From Flavobacterium sp. UBA6203 (GTDB lineage: Bacteria > Bacteroidota > Bacteroidia > Flavobacteriales > Flavobacteriaceae): a stretch of 25,184 bases of DNA. Within the stretch, counting starts at the first letter, position 1, and each line of letters starts with the position of its first letter. The notes beneath the pieces were generated by a model. That model was not told where the DNA came from. It saw nothing but the letters and a program-made list of their open reading frames with translations, and searched no databases. Shown piece by piece: positions 1 through 7,736 of this stretch. Both the position numbers and the translations under genes were made by a program. The stretch covers positions 1 to 25,184 of the forward strand of contig DIST01000028.1 of NCBI GenBank assembly GCA_002421645.1, read 5' to 3'.

Positions 1-1968
1 ATGACCGAAACTAAAATGAAGGGAACAACCTCCGCTTTCTTAACTTTAAAAGGAAAATATATTGCTTCTGAGAATTTAAGTCCGGAAGTGAATTTCAACA
101 TCAAAGTAAGAGATGGCTACGTAAAACATGAAAAAGCGCCTTATCCCGTTGAGAATATTTTCTTGAATTTAGATACTAAACTTCCAAATTTAGACATCAA
201 TCAACTTAAAATACGATTAGATTCATTGTATTTTGATGTAAATAAAAACAAATTAAGTGCGATTTTAATTTCCGATGGTTTTGGAGAACAACTTAAAATT
301 GATTCAAAAGTAAAATCAAAATTAGATTTGGCTTTTTTGAGTAATGCGCTTCAAATTCCGAATTTTAAATTAGCAGGAAGTTTAGATGCCGATATCGTTT
401 CCAAAGGAGATTATATTAAAAAAGATAAAAAATTCCCTGTAACTAAAGGAAAATTTGAACTTACTAACGGATTCATTCAAACCGCTTATTATCCAAAACC
501 GATTCAAAATATTAATTTAAAAGCGAACTTAAACAGTCCAACAGGTGATTTTAAAGATACTTCTTTTATCCTTTCTCCAGCGAATTTCACTTTTGAAGGC
601 GAACCTTTTAACTTAAATGCTTCATTTAAAAATTTCGATGATATCAATTACGATGTAAAAGCAAAAGGAACATTAAACGTTGCTCGAATTTATAAAGTTT
701 TCTCCCAAAAAGGATTAGATATTGATGGTTTCATAAAAGCTGACTTGAGTCTGGTTGGAAAACAAAGCGACGCCACTAGTGGGAAATATGGCAACTTAAA
801 AAATAGTGGAAGTCTTGAAGTAAAAAACATCAAAACCACGAGTGCTTATTTGGCAAAACCGTTCTTAATCGAAAACGGATTGTTCACCTTTAATCAAGAT
901 AAAATGAACTTTTCTAATTTCAATGGAAAATACGGAACATCCGATATTACCATGAATGGAAATTTAGAAAATGTCATCAACTTTGTCCTTTCAGAAAATC
1001 AAATTTTAAAAGGAAACTTCAGTCTAACATCGAATTATTTGAATGTTAACGAATTTATTCCAACCACAACTTATGAAACCGAGGATGCAACGGAAAAAAC
1101 AGAAGTTTTAGGAGTAGTTCAAATTCCAACCAATTTGAATGTTTCCATCCAAACTAATGCTTCAAAAACGCAATACGACGATATTACTATTGAAAATTTA
1201 AAAGGTAATTTAGTCATTCAAAACGGTAGTTTACAACTTTCAAATAGCAGTTTAGGTATCATCGGAGCTACAGCTAAAATGGATGCTTTCTATAAAAATG
1301 AAGGCACACAAAAAGCGTATTTCGATTATAAAATCAATGCTTCCGAATTTGATATTAAACGCGCTTATAACGAAATTAAAATGTTCCGAGAAATCGTAAC
1401 TGCGGCAGAAAGTGCGGAAGGAATTGTAGGTTTGAATTATTCGATAAAAGGTGTTTTAAACAATCAAATGGCACCTGTAATGCCCTCTTTAGAAGGAAGC
1501 GGAACCCTTTCAGTGAAGGAAGTAAAAATGAAAGGTTTTAAATTATTGAATGTCGTTTCGGCTAAAACCGAAAATCCAGATATTAAAGATCCTGATATTT
1601 CGAAGGTGGATATCAAATCAACCATTAAAAACAACATTGTAACTATCGAACGTTTCAAATTCAAAGTTGCTGGTTTTAGATTACGATTTGAAGGACAAAC
1701 GAGTTTAGACGGAAAATTAAACTTGAAAATGCGTATTGGATTACCACCATTAGGCATCATTGGAATTCCGATTAAAGTATTGGGAACACAAGAAAATCCA
1801 GACATCAAATTAGGAAGAAAATCAGAAGATTTAGAAGAAACGGAATATGTTGATGGTGTAACGCCTATTAATACGACGGTTCCTGCAACTACAACTCCTA
1901 CTCCAACCATTCAGAATGATAGTGTCCCTAAAATTGAACCAGCCGTTCCTGTTGAAAAAACAGAATAG
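1..1968 (+). CDS. AsmA-like C-terminal domain protein, 5' truncated by window
   Basis: This is the C-terminal 655 residues of a large AsmA-family protein. The reading frame is open from the first base, and the family normally starts with an N-terminal membrane anchor that is missing here, so the first Met is probably internal and the gene partial. The visible part is a long run of amphipathic beta-strand repeats (for example around residues 150-330 and 380-450). The conserved AsmA_2-type C-terminal block lies at about 490-610 (GSGTLSVKEVKMKGF, then GLPPLGIIGIPIKVLGT). A Thr/Pro-rich tail follows from about 620. AsmA-like proteins are known as envelope proteins, and large members form lipid-transport bridges between the inner and outer membranes. 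The exact role here is inferred from family only. A 91-bp gap separates it from the next gene. Confidence 0.8.
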   Translation: MTETKMKGTTSAFLTLKGKYIASENLSPEVNFNIKVRDGYVKHEKAPYPVENIFLNLDTKLPNLDINQLKIRLDSLYFDVNKNKLSAILISDGFGEQLKIDSKVKSKLDLAFLSNALQIPNFKLAGSLDADIVSKGDYIKKDKKFPVTKGKFELTNGFIQTAYYPKPIQNINLKANLNSPTGDFKDTSFILSPANFTFEGEPFNLNASFKNFDDINYDVKAKGTLNVARIYKVFSQKGLDIDGFIKADLSLVGKQSDATSGKYGNLKNSGSLEVKNIKTTSAYLAKPFLIENGLFTFNQDKMNFSNFNGKYGTSDITMNGNLENVINFVLSENQILKGNFSLTSNYLNVNEFIPTTTYETEDATEKTEVLGVVQIPTNLNVSIQTNASKTQYDDITIENLKGNLVIQNGSLQLSNSSLGIIGATAKMDAFYKNEGTQKAYFDYKINASEFDIKRAYNEIKMFREIVTAAESAEGIVGLNYSIKGVLNNQMAPVMPSLEGSGTLSVKEVKMKGFKLLNVVSAKTENPDIKDPDISKVDIKSTIKNNIVTIERFKFKVAGFRLRFEGQTSLDGKLNLKMRIGLPPLGIIGIPIKVLGTQENPDIKLGRKSEDLEETEYVDGVTPINTTVPATTTPTPTIQNDSVPKIEPAVPVEKTE

Positions 1969-2059
1969 TACTATCCTATTTAGTTTTATCAAATTCTCAA
2001 AATGTTTTCCTTCTTTGTGAAAAAGTCGTAATTTTACGTCAAACATCACAAGTAAAATT

Positions 2060-3817
2060 ATGGAAACGCATTTTGAAAGTAATCCACTGATTGACAGATT
2101 ACCAAAACATTTAAAACAATTCATCAAGCCGCAAGTTTATGATGATTATACGCCTATTAACCAAGCCGTTTGGCGCTATGTTATGCGTAAAAATGTAGAT
2201 TATCTTTCAAAAGTTGCTCATAGTTCGTACTTAGAAGGCTTACAAAAAACAGGTTTGGAAATTGATAATATTCCCAACATGTATGGTATGAACCGAATTT
2301 TAAAAGAAATCGGTTGGGCTGCAGTTGCCGTTGATGGATTCATTCCGCCTAATGCGTTCATGGAATTTCAAGCGTATAATGTCTTAGTTATTGCTTGCGA
2401 TATTCGCCAGTTAGAACATATTGAATACACTCCAGCTCCAGACATCATTCACGAAGGCGCAGGTCACGCTCCTATTATTGCGAATCCAGAATATGCTGAA
2501 TATTTAAGACGTTTTGGAGAAATTGGTTGTAAAGCGATTTCATCAGCTCGTGATTATGAATTGTATGAAGCGATTCGTTTGCTTTCGATTTTAAAAGAAG
2601 CAGAAGATACGCCAGCAGAAGAAATCAAAAAAGCAGAAGAGCAAGTGGATTTCTTACAGAATAATATGGGCGAATTATCAGAAATGTCTCGCATTCGAAA
2701 TTTACATTGGTGGACGGTAGAATACGGTTTAATTGGAACGGTTGATGATCCAAAAATTTATGGTGCCGGATTACTTTCTTCGATTGGAGAAAGCGCTTGG
2801 TGCATGACCGATAATGTGAAGAAAATTCCATACGATATTTCGGCAGCCGATCAAAGTTTTGATATTACTAAACCGCAACCTCAACTTTATGTAACATCTG
2901 ATTTTGCTCAATTGAGTCAAGTTTTAGAGGAGTTTGCAAATAAAATGGCATTACGAACTGGAGGATTATCGGGAATTAAAAAATTGATTCATTCAAATGC
3001 TTTAGGAACAATTGAATTAAGTACTGGACTTCAAATTTCAGGTGTTTTCACTAATGTTATTGAATATGAAGGAAAACCAGTTTATGTTCAAACCACAGGA
3101 AAAACAGCACTTTCTCATCGAGAAAAAGAATTGGTAGGTCACGGAACTGAATATCATGCTGAAGGTTTTGGTTCGCCAATTGGAAAACTAAAAGGCATCA
3201 ACTTGGCGATTGAAGAAATGAGTCCGAGAGATTTGCGTGCGTATGATATTTACGAAGGCGAACAAGTGACTTTAGAGTTTGAAGGCAACATCAAAGTTGT
3301 AGGTGAAATTGTAACCGGAACGCGCAATTTACAAGGCGAAATCTTATTGATTAAATTCAAAAATTGCACCGTAACTCATAATGACACGGTTCTTTTCCAA
3401 CCAGAATGGGGCATTTATGATATGGCAGTTGGTAAAAAAGTAATTTCTGCTTTTTCAGGTCCGGCAGATGTGAATAGTTTTGATATGATCAATCACGTTC
3501 CGTCTTCTCAAACGATTAAACAGAAAAAATCGACTGAAAGAGAAGAATTAGAAAGACTCTATTTAAGTGTGCGTAACATCAGAGAAGGAAAACCTGCTGC
3601 GACTACTTTAAAAGAAGCATTTGCATCGGTTTCTGCTGGACATCCAAACGATTGGTTATTATCTGTTGAAATTGCGGAATTGGCTAAAAAAGAAGGAAAT
3701 TCTGATTTGGTTGATAAAGTTCTAAATCATTTAGAAAAAGTAAAAAGCAATCGTCCAGAAATTGTACATTTAGTGGATAACGGATTGGAATTGATTTTTG
3801 AAAAAGCTAACGCTTAA
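2060..3817 (+). CDS. phhA: Aromatic amino acid hydroxylase (phenylalanine 4-monooxygenase type), long form
   Basis: This is a pterin-dependent non-heme iron hydroxylase, most likely converting phenylalanine to tyrosine with O2 and tetrahydropterin in the cytosol. The iron-binding facial triad is visible: His131 and His136 in PDIIHEGAGHAP, and Glu221 in WWTVEYGL. The catalytic fold occupies roughly residues 30-320. The remaining 260-odd residues match neither the short bacterial enzymes (about 270 aa) nor the eukaryotic tetramerisation helix. This extended form is, to my knowledge, common in Bacteroidetes. The ATG at 2060 gives the conserved N-terminus. A degenerate -7 element, TAATTTTA, sits at 2029-2036. 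Tryptophan or tyrosine hydroxylation cannot be excluded from sequence, so the substrate assignment is moderately secure. Confidence 0.88.
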   Translation: METHFESNPLIDRLPKHLKQFIKPQVYDDYTPINQAVWRYVMRKNVDYLSKVAHSSYLEGLQKTGLEIDNIPNMYGMNRILKEIGWAAVAVDGFIPPNAFMEFQAYNVLVIACDIRQLEHIEYTPAPDIIHEGAGHAPIIANPEYAEYLRRFGEIGCKAISSARDYELYEAIRLLSILKEAEDTPAEEIKKAEEQVDFLQNNMGELSEMSRIRNLHWWTVEYGLIGTVDDPKIYGAGLLSSIGESAWCMTDNVKKIPYDISAADQSFDITKPQPQLYVTSDFAQLSQVLEEFANKMALRTGGLSGIKKLIHSNALGTIELSTGLQISGVFTNVIEYEGKPVYVQTTGKTALSHREKELVGHGTEYHAEGFGSPIGKLKGINLAIEEMSPRDLRAYDIYEGEQVTLEFEGNIKVVGEIVTGTRNLQGEILLIKFKNCTVTHNDTVLFQPEWGIYDMAVGKKVISAFSGPADVNSFDMINHVPSSQTIKQKKSTEREELERLYLSVRNIREGKPAATTLKEAFASVSAGHPNDWLLSVEIAELAKKEGNSDLVDKVLNHLEKVKSNRPEIVHLVDNGLELIFEKANA

Positions 3818-3821
3818 TCAA

Positions 3822-3866
3822 AGTAACTTTTGTTACTGAAAAGATTTTTAATCAATTCTATCTTTG
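3822..3866 (+). promoter_or_regulatory. Promoter of the rhodanese gene with an upstream CRP/FNR-geometry palindrome
   Basis: A perfect -7 element TATCTTTG lies at 3859-3866, 18 bp before the ATG at 3885. No -33 TTG lies 19 bp upstream of it. Instead a perfect palindrome, AGTAAC-TTTT-GTTACT, occupies 3822-3837, centred 29.5 bp before the -7 element, which is about -41 to -42 if transcription starts about 5 bp after it. Five-base half-sites with a four-base spacer match the geometry of CRP/FNR superfamily operators. Activation by such a regulator is inferred. The palindrome starts five bases after the phhA stop and could also act as a weak terminator hairpin. Confidence 0.6.
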
Positions 3867-3884
3867 TCAAAAAAAGAAACAATT

Positions 3885-4193
3885 ATGGGAATTTTAGATT
3901 TTTTAGGATTAGGAAATAAAACGAATGATGTTCAGGAATATGTTCAAAAAGGGGCCATTATTTTAGACGTAAGAACTCCAGAAGAATATAGAGACGGCCA
4001 CATCAAAGGTTCAAAAAATATTGCCTTACAAGTATTAAACGGAAACATTGAAACCATCAAAAAATGGAACAAACCGATTATCGCTTGTTGTCGTTCAGGA
4101 ATGCGAAGTGGTCAAGCTACTTCCATTTTACAACAACACGGAATTGATTGCATCAACGGTGGCGGTTGGAACAGTTTAGAAAGTAAATTATAA
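3885..4193 (+). CDS. Single-domain rhodanese-like protein
   Basis: This is a 102-residue cytoplasmic single-domain rhodanese, expected to carry sulfur as a persulfide on an active-site cysteine. It shows ILDVRTPEEYRDGHIKGSKNIAL at residues 26-48 (CH2A motif region) and the active-site loop CCRSGMRSG at 68-76, in which Cys69 is the likely persulfide carrier. The length is normal for the family. An upstream in-frame TTG at 3864 is rejected as start because it lies inside the promoter -7 element; the ATG at 3885 gives the usual short N-terminus. It has its own promoter with a palindromic operator and ends just before a strong hairpin terminator, so it is probably monocistronic. The sulfur acceptor is unknown. 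Confidence 0.88.
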   Translation: MGILDFLGLGNKTNDVQEYVQKGAIILDVRTPEEYRDGHIKGSKNIALQVLNGNIETIKKWNKPIIACCRSGMRSGQATSILQQHGIDCINGGGWNSLESKL

Positions 4194-4196
4194 TAG

Positions 4197-4223
4197 AAAG
4201 TCTCGATTAAATCGGGACTTTTT
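4197..4223 (+). terminator. Rho-independent terminator of the rhodanese gene
   Basis: A stem AAAGTC-T-CGAT, loop TAA, ATCG-G-GACTTT (4197-4221) is followed directly by further T residues. The T tract is best for plus-strand transcripts. The convergent minus-strand gene ends at 4222 inside it, so the hairpin may serve both directions. Confidence 0.85.
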
Positions 4224-5028
4224 AGTTTGACCTAAAATCAGAATACGCACTTTTTATAATAATTTCTGAATTCGCATAAGGATTAGCTGCGTTTGAAATC
4301 GTGATTTTCGTTGGATTTCCCTCTGCATCATATTCGTATTGATACAACGTTGGTGCTTCGTTGTCTTTTTGTTCGGAGATTATATTTCGTTTTTCATCGT
4401 ACTGATACACCATTTTACTTTTTAAATCGAAAATCTGATAATTTCCTTCTACTAGTAATCCGTTTTTATAAATTTCGATGGATAAATTTGCGTCTTTCTT
4501 GGCATCTTTATAATACGAAGTTTTGGTGTAACTATCATCTGAAGTGTAATTGGAATATTCTGTGATTTCAGAAAAACCTGTTTCTTTTTCTCTGCAAACT
4601 GATTTTATTAAACGATTTTGTTTATCGTAGGAATATTTCGTTTCCGAAAACAATCTGCCTTGCACAAATTCTTGTGATTTTGTTAATCGCAATTCTTTAT
4701 CATAAAAAAATAAGGTTTTGTCTTGTGTTTCGCTTAATTTGTAATCGGTAATTTTTGAAACCAAAGAATTATCAATATTGAAATTGTATTTTGTAATTTC
4801 TTTTGCATCGCCCAAATCCACTATTACAGAATCTAAATATTGATTATAAAACGTATAAGTTTCTGTTTTTGACCATTCTCTCGCATTGGTTTCCGGATTA
4901 AAATAATAGATTTCTTTTTGAATGGTTTTCGTTTTTGGCGACCAATTAAAATGTGATATTAGAAATTGCTCTTGCGCTTGTAAACTCAAATTTACAATAA
5001 TACATATTGATAAAATAAATGTTTTCAT
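4222..5028 (-). CDS. Secreted YD-repeat-like protein, short paralog (A)
   Basis: This is a 268-residue secreted or periplasmic protein of unknown function. A Sec signal peptide is visible (MKTFILSICIIVNLSLQAQ, cleavage near residue 19). Tyr/Asp repeat units resembling Rhs YD repeats follow, such as YSYDKQNRLIKS, YQYDEKRNIISE and YEYDAEGNPTKI. It is clearly related to the three genes upstream on the same strand (5105-9098), but is about 170 residues shorter because it lacks their shared C-terminal domain with the SPTG.Y motif. It is the last gene of the array, separated from its nearest paralog by 76 bp containing a GC-rich hairpin. No toxin domain or catalytic motif is visible. Confidence 0.8.
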   Translation of the reverse strand: MKTFILSICIIVNLSLQAQEQFLISHFNWSPKTKTIQKEIYYFNPETNAREWSKTETYTFYNQYLDSVIVDLGDAKEITKYNFNIDNSLVSKITDYKLSETQDKTLFFYDKELRLTKSQEFVQGRLFSETKYSYDKQNRLIKSVCREKETGFSEITEYSNYTSDDSYTKTSYYKDAKKDANLSIEIYKNGLLVEGNYQIFDLKSKMVYQYDEKRNIISEQKDNEAPTLYQYEYDAEGNPTKITISNAANPYANSEIIIKSAYSDFRSN

Positions 5029-5061
5029 TATTGAATTAATTACATGTTTTACACCCCTAAA

Positions 5062-5077
5062 GTCCCCTCAAGGGGAC
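5062..5077. repeat. GC-rich hairpin between YD-repeat paralogs
   Basis: A perfect inverted repeat, GTCCCC-TCAA-GGGGAC, lies in an otherwise very AT-rich 76-bp gap. On the minus strand it lies after the stop of the 440-aa gene and before the short paralog. The 3' flank there, TTTAGGGGTGT, is not a U-tract, so a classical terminator is doubtful. It could be a transcript-processing or attenuation hairpin, or a copy of a dispersed intergenic repeat. No second copy is present in this window. Confidence 0.55.
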
Positions 5078-5104
5078 AATTCTTTCTAAAAATTTTTACC
5101 AAAA

Positions 5105-6427
5105 TTATTTTTTAAATAATGGATATAATCTTCCCGCTTCTGAAGTATCAACGTTTTGAATTTGGTAAGTTGTACCATCAACTGATTTTACAACCAAATG
5201 GTTTGGATTTTCGTCATTTTCAATTGAAAAATTACTGCTTTGTAAATACTTTCCGCCTTGATAAAATGAAATTTTAAACTTATTGTTTTTTACCCAATAG
5301 ATTCCTGTTGGGGATTCTAGTTTTACAGCATCCTGCCATTCGTGTTTTGCGAAATCGTCTAAATAAAAACCTTTTACAAAATGTACGGATTGATCTACTT
5401 CATTGAAAATTACTAAACTGGAATGTTCTGGTGTATCGACTAATTGCACTACTTTTTCAAAATTGTTATCATAGGAATCTTGAATCTCAATTTTGTCTTC
5501 ATCCCCTTTTAAAACTGATAGATAATCTTTTCTCGAATGCGCCACTTTTTGATAGTGTTGCAACAACGAATCTTTCTCTCTAAATACCTCATCGTATTTT
5601 TTAACGAAATCTAAATCAAAGTTTGTACTTCCAGAAGTTGTTCCATCTACGTAGGTAATTTTAATAAACGTAAACGAATTATCTTCTGGCAAAGCTTGAC
5701 TCAATTTTGCGATTTTGATTCGGTTGTTTTTAGCATCTAACTCGTAATTGTAATCGATACGAGAACTGTCGTTATACACTTGACTTTTTATATTTTTAAA
5801 AGCGTCATAAGTATAACTAGTTTCCGATTTAAAATCTCCTGAAACAAATTCGGAACGTTTTACTAATCCGTTTTCAAAGTATTCTTTGGTAAAATCAGTT
5901 CCTGTTCCATCGTCATCTTTGCTGAGTTTTGTGTACGTTTTATTGTCTTTGTAATCTTGATACAAAATTGTTTTTATCACTTCATTTCGTAAGTCTTTTT
6001 GAATCTCTTTTGTACGGTTCCCGTTTTTGTCATATTCGTAAAAAGTAGTTTGCATGCCTTCAGCAATCATTTTTCTCAATTTCCCTTTTTCGTAATGAAA
6101 CAAGAACTTCATTGGATAACCAAATTTTCCTTCAATTGGCTTATATTCGATTTCTTTAATCGTAAAATCGGGATTATAACGATACAAATATTCTCCAATT
6201 AGTCTATTTTCACCAAAATAGGATTCAAGCGTTTGCTTCTGAAAAAAGGTGTTTTTTATTTCGGTTGAATATGTGTTTTCTCTAACAAATTCTTTTGTTT
6301 CCTTATTGAATTTATACAGCGATTCTTCCACTTTTACCACATCATCAGAATACCCAAAATCGGAAGTTCTGAATTGTTGTTGGGCAAAACTGCATACCGA
6401 AAAAAAGATTAAGATTAGATTTTTCAT
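5105..6427 (-). CDS. Secreted YD-repeat-like protein (paralog B)
   Basis: This is a 440-residue exported protein of unknown function. The N-terminus is a short signal peptide (MKNLILIFFSVCSFAQ). Residues about 20-250 carry degenerate YD-like beta repeats (YEYDKNGNRTKEI, YTYDAFKNIKSQ, YELDAKNNRIKI). A shared block with DGTTSGSTNF follows at about 265, then a variable stretch. A C-terminal domain begins near ESPTGIYWVKNNKF and ends RLYPLFKK. The same order occurs in the two upstream paralogs. Its ATG overlaps the stop of paralog C by one base (TAATG on the minus strand), implying translational coupling in one operon. The repeats suggest an extended beta structure, possibly carbohydrate- or protein-binding, but this is inference. 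Confidence 0.82.
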   Translation of the reverse strand: MKNLILIFFSVCSFAQQQFRTSDFGYSDDVVKVEESLYKFNKETKEFVRENTYSTEIKNTFFQKQTLESYFGENRLIGEYLYRYNPDFTIKEIEYKPIEGKFGYPMKFLFHYEKGKLRKMIAEGMQTTFYEYDKNGNRTKEIQKDLRNEVIKTILYQDYKDNKTYTKLSKDDDGTGTDFTKEYFENGLVKRSEFVSGDFKSETSYTYDAFKNIKSQVYNDSSRIDYNYELDAKNNRIKIAKLSQALPEDNSFTFIKITYVDGTTSGSTNFDLDFVKKYDEVFREKDSLLQHYQKVAHSRKDYLSVLKGDEDKIEIQDSYDNNFEKVVQLVDTPEHSSLVIFNEVDQSVHFVKGFYLDDFAKHEWQDAVKLESPTGIYWVKNNKFKISFYQGGKYLQSSNFSIENDENPNHLVVKSVDGTTYQIQNVDTSEAGRLYPLFKK

Positions 6428-7734
6428 TATTTTGAGATTAATTCTAATGGATAAATTACTAAAGCTTGCATTTGATCTAAATAAGGAACAAAATATTTTT
6501 CTTTACCATTTTCTGCTATTACTAAAGTGTTGCCATCAATCCCTTTATGAAGTTTGTATTGAGACGATTCCACTACATTTCCCTTTTCAATGATAAAGAA
6601 ATTCCAATCGGTATTTACTACAATGTATTTTCCTGTTGGAGAATTATAAGTAACCGTTTCATACCATTCGTTTGATATAAAAGTATCGGTAAATAATCCG
6701 AACAATGCCACCGTTTCCTTTGTTTTAGCATCGTAGAAAAACATATCTTTTTCTTCAAAAATCAAACTCTCTTTTGGGTTAATTGGTATTATTTCTCCTT
6801 TACTATTTTTTACTTCATAATGAGTTTTGCTAATTTTCATTACCTTATATTTCTCCTTAGGATTTTTATTCATCTCCATTAAAAGAATAGGTTGTTGGAT
6901 TCCTTGAGTAAAATAAGGCGCAAAAGCTGTACTTCCCGAAGTGGTTCCGTCTTTGAATGTTACTTTTGAGAATTTAGAATATAATTCGGCAACGTCTTTA
7001 CTGCGTTCTTTGATAACATTCCCTTTTTCATCATAAGCCAAAATATATTGATAAACAGTACCATCAGATACTTTTTGTTCTATTAAGTTTCCATAATTAT
7101 CATAAGAAAATGTGGAAGTTCGTTCCGATTTTGGCTCATTAGAAATATGTTTATTACTTATTTCTAATCCGTTTTTTACTTCGATTTCATCCGTAAAAAG
7201 AATTTCGTTCTTTTGGTATTTGTAGTAATTATACTTGTATTTATAATTATTTTTTGATTGATAATCCGAAAACAGCTTTTCTTCACTTGTTAAATCTCCT
7301 GATTTTTTTACCCATTTAATCAAATTCTCTTTTTTATCGTAGATAAAATCTTCTGTGAAGGCTGGTTCAGACTTTCTATCCAAAACAATCTTGATTAACT
7401 TGCCATTTTTATCATAATTGTATTGGTACGTAGGTTTGCCTTCTGTTTCAATTTTAATTAATTGTCCTTTTTCATTATAACTATATTTTTCAACTCTATT
7501 CATAATAGCTGCATAAGCACTATTTTCTTTATAGGTTTTTTGAATAAGCTTTCCCTCTTTAAACTCTAGAATCTGAGTTTTGGAAATTTCGAAGTTTTTA
7601 ATTGTAGCATTGTAAGCATACTCCACCGATTCATATTTCACTACATCTTTTGAAAGATGAAAATCAGTCGTTAAATGTTTTTCTTGAGCGAATCCAAAAT
7701 AAAATAAGAGGCTAAAAATAAATGCAAATTTCAT
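6427..7734 (-). CDS. Secreted YD-repeat-like protein (paralog C)
   Basis: This is a 435-residue exported protein of unknown function with a signal peptide (MKFAFIFSLLFYFGFAQ). YD-like repeats include YSYNEKGQLIKIE, YNYDKNGKLIKIV, FSYDNYGNLIEQK and YDEKGNVIKERS. The paralog signature DGTTSGSTAF sits near residue 262, and the C-terminal domain contains NSPTGKYIVV and ends in VIYPLELISK. It starts two bases after the stop of paralog D and overlaps the start of paralog B by one base, so it is an internal operon gene. Lys, Tyr and Asn are very frequent. Nothing resembling an enzyme active site or a polymorphic-toxin C-terminus is present. Confidence 0.82.
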   Translation of the reverse strand: MKFAFIFSLLFYFGFAQEKHLTTDFHLSKDVVKYESVEYAYNATIKNFEISKTQILEFKEGKLIQKTYKENSAYAAIMNRVEKYSYNEKGQLIKIETEGKPTYQYNYDKNGKLIKIVLDRKSEPAFTEDFIYDKKENLIKWVKKSGDLTSEEKLFSDYQSKNNYKYKYNYYKYQKNEILFTDEIEVKNGLEISNKHISNEPKSERTSTFSYDNYGNLIEQKVSDGTVYQYILAYDEKGNVIKERSKDVAELYSKFSKVTFKDGTTSGSTAFAPYFTQGIQQPILLMEMNKNPKEKYKVMKISKTHYEVKNSKGEIIPINPKESLIFEEKDMFFYDAKTKETVALFGLFTDTFISNEWYETVTYNSPTGKYIVVNTDWNFFIIEKGNVVESSQYKLHKGIDGNTLVIAENGKEKYFVPYLDQMQALVIYPLELISK

Positions 7735-7736
7735 GG

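Noticed and set aside
1464..2127. Minus-strand open frames opposite the AsmA and hydroxylase genes
   Set aside because: They are shadows of the coding plus strand, with no domain signature.
3864..3884. Upstream TTG start for the rhodanese gene
   Set aside because: The TTG lies inside the -7 promoter element TATCTTTG; the ATG at 3885 gives the usual N-terminus.
5062..5077. Classical terminator between YD paralogs B and A
   Set aside because: The stem is strong, but on the coding (minus) strand it is not followed by a T-run, so it is listed only as a hairpin.
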